From NCBI GenBank assembly GCA_947581745.1, contig CANPVW010000101.1, positions 1-12,840 of the forward strand: DNA of 12,840 nt, in the 5' to 3' direction. Under the pieces are notes generated by a model. The model ran no database searches. It was not told where the DNA came from and saw only the letters and a program-made list of their open reading frames with translations. This document shows positions 1 through 6,142 of the stretch, one piece after another. A program made the translations under genes and the position numbers. Position 1 is the first letter of the stretch, and every line of letters begins with the position of its first letter. The stretch comes from Candidatus Benthicola azotiphorus. GTDB taxonomy: Bacteria; Gemmatimonadota; Gemmatimonadetes; Palauibacterales; Palauibacteraceae.

Positions 1-867
1 AAGATCCACGGCTCCCGGGAAACCGAGGATCGAGCCGGTCTCCCGCCGGTGAGCGACCACCTGCGCCAGGTCCAACCCGGCCGGACTGGCAATCGCTCCC
101 TCGAACTCCGCCAGGCCGACCAGGACCGCCCCATCCTCTTGAAGGAAACGGGCCGCGTGGTAGCCCACGTTTCCGAGACCCTGAACGACCACGCGCTTGC
201 CGTCGAGTCCTTTCGACAGGCCGAGAGCGGCCATGTCCTCTCCGATGTCGCACGCTTCCCGGATTCCGTAGTAGACGCCGCGGCCCGTCGCCTCCAGTCT
301 GCCGTGAATTCCCCCCTGCGCGATCGGCTTTCCGGTGACGCACGCCTCGCCGTTCAGCTCACCGCCGCCGGTCAGCGACTTGTAGGTATCTACGATCCAC
401 GCCATCTCGGTCGGCCCGGTACCGTAGTCCGGCGCCGGCACGTCCACTCCAGGCCCGATGAACAGCTTCTTCACGAGCTCGAACGTGTACCTGCGGGTGA
501 TCCTCTCGAGCTCTGCGAGGGAGTACTGCCTGCGGTCGATCCGGATCCCGCCCTTGGCCCCGCCGAACGGCACGTCGACGATGGCGCACTTGTAGGTCAT
601 CAGGGCCGCGAGCGCCATCACCTCGTCTTCGTTGACCATGAGGCTGTATCGGATCCCGCCCTTGGTGGGGAGCTTGTGGTGACTGTGTTCCGCTCTCCAC
701 GCCTGGACGACCTCGATCGATCCATCGTCCCGCTTCACCGGAAAGGTGAGACGATACACGCTGTTGCAGCCCTTGATCTGGGCCAGGAGATGGGGATCGT
801 GTCCGGAAATCGCCGCCGCCCGGTCGAAGGAGCGGTTCACCTGCTCGAGGAAGCTGACTCTGCTCAA
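1..867 (-). CDS. Glu/Leu/Phe/Val dehydrogenase (glutamate dehydrogenase-like), 3' part missing
   Basis: NAD(P)-dependent oxidative deamination of an amino acid, most likely glutamate to 2-oxoglutarate plus ammonia, in the cytoplasm. The 289 visible residues include the family's N-terminal dimerisation and substrate domain: KGGIR at 69-73, TYK at 91-93, and PFGGAKGGI at 100-108 with catalytic Lys104 or nearby. PAPDYGT at 145-151 carries the catalytic-type Asp. The Rossmann fold begins with QGLGNVG at 229-235. Family members usually run 410-450 residues, so about a third is lost off the left edge. I chose the TTG start at 865-867 because GGAGGT (874-879) lies 6 bases upstream and the N-terminus (SRVSFLEQVNRSFDRAA) is typical. 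No in-frame ATG lies near. Substrate choice between Glu, Leu, Phe and Val cannot be settled from this portion. The gene is downstream of, and co-oriented with, the giant coiled-coil gene, but a strong hairpin separates them. Confidence 0.93.
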   Translation of the reverse strand, partial: MSRVSFLEQVNRSFDRAAAISGHDPHLLAQIKGCNSVYRLTFPVKRDDGSIEVVQAWRAEHSHHKLPTKGGIRYSLMVNEDEVMALAALMTYKCAIVDVPFGGAKGGIRIDRRQYSLAELERITRRYTFELVKKLFIGPGVDVPAPDYGTGPTEMAWIVDTYKSLTGGGELNGEACVTGKPIAQGGIHGRLEATGRGVYYGIREACDIGEDMAALGLSKGLDGKRVVVQGLGNVGYHAARFLQEDGAVLVGLAEFEGAIASPAGLDLAQVVAHRRETGSILGFPGAVDL

Positions 868-873
868 GGTGGG

Positions 874-879
874 ACCTCC
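874..879 (-). promoter_or_regulatory. Shine-Dalgarno of the dehydrogenase gene (supports TTG start)
   Basis: The minus strand reads GGAGGT, 6 bases before the TTG at 867-865. This near-perfect ribosome binding site decides the start codon. It directly abuts a small hairpin (879-892), which shares its first base. Confidence 0.8.
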
Positions 880-941
880 CGTGATTCCACGGCATCGGAG
901 CCGGGCGACTTCCCGGTCTGCAGCTCCGGAATGACGGCTCC
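879..941 (-). promoter_or_regulatory. Structured leader of the dehydrogenase gene (two to three hairpins)
   Basis: Seen directly: CCGTG (879-883) and CACGG (888-892) form a 5-bp stem with a 4-nt loop touching the Shine-Dalgarno. GGAGCCG (897-903) and CGGCTCC (935-941) form a longer-range 7-bp stem. CCGGG (901-905) and CCCGG (912-916) offer a competing hairpin that overlaps the first arm of the long stem. This could be a post-transcriptional control leader. High GC makes chance stems common, so confidence is modest. I see no convincing -35/-10 pair here. Confidence 0.35.
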
Positions 942-984
942 AATGTACTCAAACCGACGTAGCTGGTGGGAGATCGCGCCTCGA

Positions 985-1016
985 GCGGCGGATGACCTGG
1001 CTGCCAGGTCCGCCGC
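985..1016 (-). terminator. Long GC hairpin after the giant coiled-coil gene
   Basis: GCGGCG (985-990) pairs with CGCCGC (1011-1016), and GACCTGG (994-1000) pairs with CCAGGTC (1004-1010) around a CTG loop. The total is 13 bp with one 3-nt bulge (991-993). It begins 16 bases after the stop codon at 1033-1035 on the minus strand. There is no T-run, so it is not a textbook intrinsic terminator, but position and strength suit a transcript end or mRNA-stabilising structure between this gene and the dehydrogenase. Confidence 0.55.
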
Positions 1017-1032
1017 GATGTGGTTCGCCGGG

Positions 1033-4000
1033 TCAGGGTACGGGGCAGCCGGTGACTTCGTACGTCAGCTCGACGCGCTGTTTGTCGCGGCTGAGGCCGC
1101 GGTGCCGTTCGGTGCGCACCGAGTCCAGGTCGGCTTTCCACCGCGACATGCCGTTCACTACGTAGGCCACCCAGCGACTGTCGACCTCGACGTACGCCTC
1201 CTTGAGCTCGTCACAACCCTTCGTTCCTCTCTCGAATGCCGCGACGAGGCTCCTGAAGAAGACCATTGCGCCGTCCGCCGAGTCCGCCAGCGCGTCCAGC
1301 ACGACCATGCGGGGATCCACGCCCGCCGGCACGACCTCCGGCTCCTCGACGACCGGCACTCCGGCCTCGAAGTCCGGTGGAAGCACTACGAACGGCCTGC
1401 CTCCGAGAGTCAGGGAGTCGAATCCGAACGAGCCGAAGGTGTCCGCGATCGGGTCGGCGGACGAGTCCAGGGGCGGCTTCGCCTCCGCTGGCTGCGCGAC
1501 GGGGACGGGGTGCACCGTTCCTCCCGGCGCCCGGGCGGACTCCGGCAGCTGGAAGATCCGATCCGCGCCGAACACCGCCAGCGACACGATGCCGATGCTC
1601 GCCGCGACGTTGCCCGCCTGCCTGGCGTGCCGGCTCCAGCGATCGCGTCTCCTCTTCCGGGCTGCCTCGAGCTCGTTGTCCCGCTCGAGCCTTCGTTCTT
1701 CGGCCTCCCGCTTCGCTGCCGCCGCCGCGGCCGTTTCCGCCTTCTGAGCGTCGGCCTCGGCGACCTCCCGCCTCGCGCGATCCACCGACACCCTGCGGGC
1801 CTCTTCTTCCGCCTTCTGGCGTGCCGCAGCCTCGACGGCTCGCTGAAGCTCGGCGTCTCTGCGCCGTTCGACTTCCTGAGCGGTCGTGTGCCGGATCGCC
1901 TCGAGCTCGGCTCCCCGCCGCGCGACGGCCTGCTCGAGGGTCTTCCTCTCCATCCGAAGGCGGGCCACCTCCTGGCGAGCCACCTCGGCGACCTGGCGGG
2001 CCTTGGCCGCGATGCGGGCGGCCTCATCTTCCGCGGCGAGTCGCGCGGCCTCCAGCTCCGCCACCCGGGTGGCCGCCTCCTCCTCGGCCTTGCGACGCCT
2101 GTCGGACTCCAGTCGGGCGGAGCGCCAGGCGTCTTCCGCCTCGGCCGCCAGGATGGTCGCCCTTTCCTCGGCGGCCGCGCGTGCCTTCTCGAGATCGGCC
2201 GCCTGCTTCGCGATCCGCTCTTCGGTCTCTCGCAGTGCCGCCTCGTCCTGCTCGGTCTTGAGGGCGGCTTCCTCCTGAATCGCTTCCTTTGCCGCACGCT
2301 TCTCGGACGCCTGTCGCAACGCGTCTTCGGCGGCCTGCCGCGCCGCGTCGAGCTGCAGTGACTTGCGCGCGGCCTCCTGCTCGGCTGCCTCGCGGCGTCC
2401 GGCCTCGACGCGAGCCGCCTCGACGGCCGCGGCGGCTTCCTCCGCCATCCGCGCGGCCTCCGCTTCCGCCGCCTGCCGGGCAGATTCCAGCTCGGCAGCC
2501 CGACCCGCGGCCTCGATCTCGGCTGCCCGGCGTGCGGACTCCTCTTCCTTCCGTCGCGAGGCCTCCCTCTGGGCGGCCTCGAGGGCGGCTTCCGCTTCGG
2601 CCGTCCGGCGCGTCGCCTCGACGGCGGCCGTCTCCCGCGTCTTGTCGAGCTCCGCGGTGATTCGAGCCGCCTCCTGCTCCGCCGCCAGACGAGCAGCCGC
2701 TTCCGCCTCGCGCCGCCTGGCTTCCTCTTCCGCCTGTTTCCTCGCCGCCTCCACTTCGGCGGCGCGCTTCGCCGCCTCTTCCTCCGCAGTCTTGCGAGCC
2801 GCTTCGAGCTCGGCCGCCTTCCGCAGTGCCTCTGCCTCGGCCTCCCGGCGGAGCGCTTCTTCGGACCGGTGGCGCTCGGCCTCCGCCTCGGCGAGGTTCC
2901 GGGCGATCTCGGCGTCGCTGGCCCGACGTGCCGATTCCTCGGCGGCCCGGCGGGCCGCTTCCACTTCAGCCGCCCGACGCTGGGCTTCCAGGTCGGCCTG
3001 CTGTCGCGCCTCGGCGGCGGCCTCTCGCATCGCCTTGATCTCGGCCGTCCGCAGGGCGGCTTCCTCCTCGGCTTCCTTGCGAGCCGCCTCCGCTTCCGAG
3101 GCCCAGCGGGCCGCCTCGGCCTCCGCTGCCTTCCGGGCGCCTTCCAGCTCCGTCACGCGTCGCACGGCATCCGAGATCGCCTTTTCGTGCTCCTCGGCGT
3201 CGAGCTGCCGACGCCTGGCTTCCCGTTCGGCCGCCTCGCGCGCCGCTTCGGCTTCAGCCGCCCGTCTGGAGGCCTCGGCCTCGGCGGCCTGAATCGCCGC
3301 GGCGGCCTCTGCCGCCTGCCGGGCGGCCTCCTCCTCGGCCGCCTTGCGGGCAGCCTCGAGCTCCGCCGTGCGTCGCTCCGACTCCTCCACCGCGGCCTTG
3401 CGCGCGGCTTCGGCCGCCTCGAGGGTGGCCTGAAGCTCGGCCGCCTGACGCTCGGCCTCCTCTTCCGCGGCCTTGCGCGCGGTCTCGAGCTCGGCGGCAC
3501 GCCTCGCGGCTTCCTGCTCGGCCGCCTTGCGCGCGGCTTCGGCTGCCTCGAGGGTGGCCTGGAGCTCGGCCGCCTGACGCTCGGCCTCCGCCTGGGCCGC
3601 CTTGCGCGCGGCTTCCAGCTCGGCGGTACGCCTGGCGGCCTCCGCTTCCGCGTCGTGTCGGTTCGCCTCAGCCGCTTCGAGGGTCGCCTGCAACTCCGCT
3701 GCCTGACGTTCGGCCAGCTTCTCCGCCTCCAGGCGGGCGGCCTCCAGTTCGGCGGCCCTTCGCGCGGCCTCCTGCTCGGCCTTGTGGCGGGCCTTCTCGG
3801 CTGCGGCCAGCGTGGCTTCCAGCTCACGGGCGTGGCGTTCCGCTTCCTGCTCGACGGCGAGCCGGGACGCCTCCAGCTCGGCTGCCCGCCGCGCGGCTTC
3901 TTCTTCGGCGCGCTTTCGAGCGGCCTCCGCCGAAGCCAGGGTCGTCTCGAGCTCACTGGCGCGGCGTTCGGCCTCCTGCTCGGCCAGCAGCCGACCACGC

Positions 4001-5373
4001 TGCGCTTCCTCGATCCTCCGGGAAGCCTCCTCTTCGGCAGCTATGCGCGCGGCCTCTTCGGTTCGTCGAAGCTCCGCTTCGAGCTCCGCCGCCTCCCGCG
4101 CTGAGCGAGCCTCGGCCGCCTGACGAGCGGCTTCTTCCTCGGCCTTCCTGCGAGCGGCCTCCTGTTCGGCCACCCGTCTGGCGGCGTCTGCCTCGGTAGC
4201 CCGTAGAGCTGCCTCGAGCTCGGTGGCGCGGCGTTCGGCCTCCGCGGCCGCGGTTCGGAGCTGCTCGAGGTCCGAAGCCAGTCTGTCCGCCTCTGCTTCG
4301 GCCTGCTTCGCGGCCTCTTCCGCCTCTCGCGCGGCATCCTCGGCCAGGCGTCGTTCCGCTTCGGCTTCCTCGCTCTCCTCCTGCTCGAGCCGGGCGGTCC
4401 GCTCCGCCGCCTGCTCCGCCGCTACCCTTGCCTCCTCGAGCTCGGCGGCCCGCCGAACCGCTTCGCGCTCCGCATTCCTTGCCGCCTCTTCGGCCTTCTG
4501 CCTCTGCTCCCCGAGCTCGGCGGCTGTCCGGGCGGCGAGGGCCACGATGGAACGCCTCGCGATCTCCTCGGCCAGGGGGCCCGAGAAGCCGTCGGCCGTC
4601 CCGAACTGTCTCTCCGACCCGGTCCTCGCCTGGCGCCGCGAGTCCGCGCCATCGCCTTGTGATGCCGTCGGATCGTGAGACTCGCGCACTACGGCGGCGT
4701 CGGTGCGTACGTTGGTCCAGTCGAGGACGGTGCGGCGCTCGCCGCTGCCGAGTGCGCGTGCCGCCACGACTTCGTAGAAGGGGAGCGGTACGGATCCCTG
4801 GAGGCCGTCCGGCGTCTTCCGGAAGAATCCTCCCCGGGCATCCTCGTCGTCGCTCACGACGACGATCGCGCTGTGCCAGGGCTCGCCGAAGTACTTCGAG
4901 TGAGTACTGATCTCGCCCTCGGAGAGCGCCACGGCGCCGTCGTTTCGCCCGAAGTACCAGCCGACCAGGTTTCCCCTCAGCTTCGCGGCCCCGTCGCGGA
5001 GGCGATCCCAGGCCTCCGCCGGAATCCTGTCCACGGGATCCGAGAGGAGAGGGAGAGATGAGGGGCAGACCCCGCTGATCAGCACGTACTTGCGGCCCGA
5101 GTCCAGGTCCTCGCACAGGTCTCCCGCGAGAAGTCCGAACGGCTGGCCGTCACTCTGCGGCTTCCGGACGTGTCTCAGAAGCCGGGAGAGGGCATTCTGG
5201 GTGATGAAGATGTCGTACAGGGAAGCGTCGCCCTGTGAGTCGCGAGCTTCGGTGGGTTCCCAGGCGATGCTTCGAGGAAGCGGCCGTGGCACCGTGATGT
5301 GGACGCGCTCCGCCCCGGCGGCGCTGCCGGCGCCCGCGGGGCCGTCGAATCCGGTGTCGTTCTCGGTCGCCAT
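1033..5373 (-). CDS. Giant membrane-anchored coiled-coil protein with degenerate MPN/JAB-like head
   Basis: A 1446-residue protein of unknown function. Residues about 52-205 resemble a JAB/MPN fold: FGLLAGD at 79-85, then LVGWY at 136-140, S151xxE154, YFGEPWHSAIVVV at 161-173 and GGFFR at 181-185. Where a JAMM protease has HSHP after GWY, this protein has FGRN (141-144), so it is probably not a metalloprotease. A linker (206-265) leads into about 970 residues (266-1239) of Ala/Glu/Arg-rich helix. KRRRDR (1240-1245) then precedes one membrane helix at about 1253-1275. The last 170 residues have a Pro-rich linker and a small domain with Cys1387 and Cys1443. By the positive-inside rule the rod is cytoplasmic and the C-terminus exported. 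I chose the ATG at 5371-5373. A TTG 26 codons upstream is open but lacks a ribosome site and overlaps a small ORF that ends one base before this ATG. TolA and SMC-like proteins are compositional lookalikes, but neither has this domain order. Confidence 0.9.
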   Translation of the reverse strand: MATENDTGFDGPAGAGSAAGAERVHITVPRPLPRSIAWEPTEARDSQGDASLYDIFITQNALSRLLRHVRKPQSDGQPFGLLAGDLCEDLDSGRKYVLISGVCPSSLPLLSDPVDRIPAEAWDRLRDGAAKLRGNLVGWYFGRNDGAVALSEGEISTHSKYFGEPWHSAIVVVSDDEDARGGFFRKTPDGLQGSVPLPFYEVVAARALGSGERRTVLDWTNVRTDAAVVRESHDPTASQGDGADSRRQARTGSERQFGTADGFSGPLAEEIARRSIVALAARTAAELGEQRQKAEEAARNAEREAVRRAAELEEARVAAEQAAERTARLEQEESEEAEAERRLAEDAAREAEEAAKQAEAEADRLASDLEQLRTAAAEAERRATELEAALRATEADAARRVAEQEAARRKAEEEAARQAAEARSAREAAELEAELRRTEEAARIAAEEEASRRIEEAQRGRLLAEQEAERRASELETTLASAEAARKRAEEEAARRAAELEASRLAVEQEAERHARELEATLAAAEKARHKAEQEAARRAAELEAARLEAEKLAERQAAELQATLEAAEANRHDAEAEAARRTAELEAARKAAQAEAERQAAELQATLEAAEAARKAAEQEAARRAAELETARKAAEEEAERQAAELQATLEAAEAARKAAVEESERRTAELEAARKAAEEEAARQAAEAAAAIQAAEAEASRRAAEAEAAREAAEREARRRQLDAEEHEKAISDAVRRVTELEGARKAAEAEAARWASEAEAARKEAEEEAALRTAEIKAMREAAAEARQQADLEAQRRAAEVEAARRAAEESARRASDAEIARNLAEAEAERHRSEEALRREAEAEALRKAAELEAARKTAEEEAAKRAAEVEAARKQAEEEARRREAEAAARLAAEQEAARITAELDKTRETAAVEATRRTAEAEAALEAAQREASRRKEEESARRAAEIEAAGRAAELESARQAAEAEAARMAEEAAAAVEAARVEAGRREAAEQEAARKSLQLDAARQAAEDALRQASEKRAAKEAIQEEAALKTEQDEAALRETEERIAKQAADLEKARAAAEERATILAAEAEDAWRSARLESDRRRKAEEEAATRVAELEAARLAAEDEAARIAAKARQVAEVARQEVARLRMERKTLEQAVARRGAELEAIRHTTAQEVERRRDAELQRAVEAAARQKAEEEARRVSVDRARREVAEADAQKAETAAAAAAKREAEERRLERDNELEAARKRRRDRWSRHARQAGNVAASIGIVSLAVFGADRIFQLPESARAPGGTVHPVPVAQPAEAKPPLDSSADPIADTFGSFGFDSLTLGGRPFVVLPPDFEAGVPVVEEPEVVPAGVDPRMVVLDALADSADGAMVFFRSLVAAFERGTKGCDELKEAYVEVDSRWVAYVVNGMSRWKADLDSVRTERHRGLSRDKQRVELTYEVTGCPVP
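3289..3940 (-). repeat. 129-bp (43-codon) tandem repeats within the coiled-coil gene
   Basis: The same codon of the ATLEAAEA-type motif recurs at 3418, 3547, 3676, 3805 and 3934, exactly 129 bases apart each time. Units near 3418-3700 are nearly identical in DNA, and the outer ones are diverged. Each unit encodes an 18-residue plus a 25-residue segment of the type RQAAELQATLEAAEA followed by ARKAAEQEAARRAAELE. The flanking coiled coil has the same composition but no strict register. This indicates expansion by unequal recombination and is a likely site of length variation or misassembly. Confidence 0.85.
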
Positions 5374-5374
5374 G

Positions 5375-5506
5375 TCAGTGTTTCCGCGCAGTTCTCGTCC
5401 AGGTCCGTGGCACGGCCCGCCGCTCGATGCCGCACTCCTCCGCCTGCGCAATCAGCAAGTGCCGTTCCACATCCCGGGCCGGCCATCCCGGAGGGTTCAG
5501 CCCCAT
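5375..5506 (-). CDS. Possible 43-aa leader protein, coupled to the giant coiled-coil gene
   Basis: Small ORF beginning MGLNPPGWPARDVERHLL and ending WTRTARKH. Its TGA is separated from the ATG of the giant gene by a single C (TGACATG), an arrangement typical of translational coupling. This could compensate for the giant gene's weak ribosome site. The ORF stays open upstream to 5626, but G/C at third positions is only about 45 percent before the ATG at 5506 and about 77 percent after it (hand count), so I take coding to begin at 5506. A GGCGGAT sequence lies just upstream. The product is basic, mostly helical, with two Cys (only one inside a helix-like stretch), and I do not recognise it. It may be a regulatory upstream ORF or not translated at all. 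Confidence 0.4.
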   Translation of the reverse strand: MGLNPPGWPARDVERHLLIAQAEECGIERRAVPRTWTRTARKH

Positions 5507-5558
5507 ATATCCGCCACGAATGACACATCGGTCCAACCCGTCACGATGTGACGGATAT
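5507..5558 (-). promoter_or_regulatory. Two-state inverted-repeat element upstream of the giant gene
   Basis: Read on the plus strand, ATATCCG (5507-5513) pairs with CGGATAT (5552-5558), and inside it CACATCG (5524-5530) pairs with CGATGTG (5544-5550) around a 13-nt loop. A third perfect dyad, CCGTCAC (5538-5544) with GTGACGG (5548-5554) and a 3-nt spacer, overlaps both and cannot form at the same time. In the minus-strand transcript the outer stem would cover the GGCGGAT ribosome site and abut the ATG at 5506. It could equally be a DNA operator for a dimeric regulator. I found no clear -35/-10 pair nearby. Confidence 0.5.
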
Positions 5559-5625
5559 GGAAAAACGTGTGAATCGGGCGATGTTTGGCGAAAGACCGCT
5601 GATCGACGATCGTCGCGCGGGCACA

Positions 5626-5922
5626 TCAGGCTGCGTTCCGCCGGGCTTCCTCCGAGATGAGCACGTCCACGAGCTCGGCGATCGCCTCGGCCGGGCGATC
5701 CAGGCCCGGTTCCTCCCGATGCAGCTCTTCGATTCGCTCGAAGATGATCTGAGCGACGGTCAGCTCCAGATACGGGATCGAGCGCGCATGCGCCGCGAAG
5801 TCGTCGTAGTCGTCATCGCGGGCCGCTTCCAGCAGATTGAGCACGCAGCGAGGCAGAGATCCCTGGCCCTTTTCCACGGCCCCGGTCCAGTAGGTCGTCC
5901 AGTCGTAGAATGCGACCTGCAT
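5626..5922 (-). CDS. 98-aa hypothetical protein
   Basis: A soluble acidic protein of 98 residues starting MQVAFYDWTTYWTGAVEKGQ. It has an aromatic N-terminus (FYDWTTYW, residues 5-12), a single Cys at about 26, and two or three amphipathic helices (LNLLEAARDDDYDDFAAHA, then LTVAQIIFERIEELHRE, then AEAIAELVDVLISEEA). No signal peptide or membrane segment is visible. The start is well supported: GGAGGG lies about 5 bases before the ATG at 5920-5922. I do not recognise the family. It is encoded directly upstream of, and co-oriented with, the giant coiled-coil gene. The intervening 119 bases carry a structured element, so co-transcription is possible but not assured. Helix-rich small acidic proteins of this kind can be adaptor-like, but no function is assigned. 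Confidence 0.75.
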   Translation of the reverse strand: MQVAFYDWTTYWTGAVEKGQGSLPRCVLNLLEAARDDDYDDFAAHARSIPYLELTVAQIIFERIEELHREEPGLDRPAEAIAELVDVLISEEARRNAA

Positions 5923-6000
5923 GTCGCCCTCCTCGCTCGGGTTTGCTCATCCGGCTCCGAACGCAAGACCCGATCCGGGACGGGAGGTCCTGCAGCGCGC

Positions 6001-6039
6001 CCGCCAACTGGCGGCATTCTCGGCCCGAGCGGCCGCTCG
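6001..6039. other. Two perfect dyads in the divergent intergenic region 5923-6142
   Basis: CCGCCA-AC-TGGCGG occupies 6001-6014, and CGAGCGGCCGCTCG, a 14-bp perfect palindrome containing GCGGCCGC, occupies 6026-6039. They sit 12 bases apart between the divergent 98-aa gene and the YyaL-like gene. They could be regulator sites or hairpins, and GC-rich DNA also yields such dyads by chance. Confidence 0.3.
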
Positions 6040-6087
6040 CCTTCCGATCTTCACTGCGCGCGATCGCCGCAATCCGTCCACACGTCT

Positions 6088-6096
6088 TGCAATAAT
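6088..6096 (+). promoter_or_regulatory. Possible extended -10 promoter for the YyaL-like gene
   Basis: TGC followed by AATAAT resembles an extended -10 element (TGnTATAAT, with one mismatch in the hexamer). It lies about 47 bases before the ATG at 6143, in a short AT-richer patch. No clear -35 is seen. Assigned from sequence similarity to sigma-70 consensus only. Confidence 0.35.
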
Positions 6097-6142
6097 CCCC
6101 GACCGATTGCCTGCCCGGGAACGCCACACTACCCTGCGACAC

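Noticed and set aside
49..2361. 770-codon open frame on the plus strand, and other long plus-strand frames between 1200 and 5100
   Set aside because: They run antisense to the dehydrogenase and giant coiled-coil genes. Repetitive GC-rich Ala/Glu/Arg codons leave the opposite strand free of stops, and the products are low-complexity Leu/Gly/Arg or Ser/Ala/Arg strings with no domain.
1500..4700. CRISPR array or other spacer-type repeat in the periodic DNA
   Set aside because: The periodicity is coding (a multiple of three, in frame, Ala/Glu/Arg helix) with no constant repeat alternating with unique spacers.
5374..5451. TTG start adding 26 residues to the giant protein
   Set aside because: No ribosome site is present, the added sequence is Arg/Gly-rich and unlike a domain, and it overlaps the better-supported 43-aa ORF.
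5538..5554. CRP/FNR-type binding site
   Set aside because: The half-sites are in the opposite order (TCAC-N3-GTGA rather than GTGA-N6-TCAC), so the dyad does not fit that consensus.
5507..5626. Longer version (83 aa) of the small leader ORF, whose ATG overlaps the stop of the 98-aa gene as TGATG
   Set aside because: The overlap is tempting, but the first 40 codons have low third-position GC, no ribosome site, and contain the inverted-repeat element, so they look non-coding.
5921..6142. 74-codon N-terminal extension of the YyaL-like ORF
   Set aside because: Family homology starts at the ATG at 6143. The extension overlaps the start of the 98-aa gene and reads as Arg/Pro-rich intergenic sequence.
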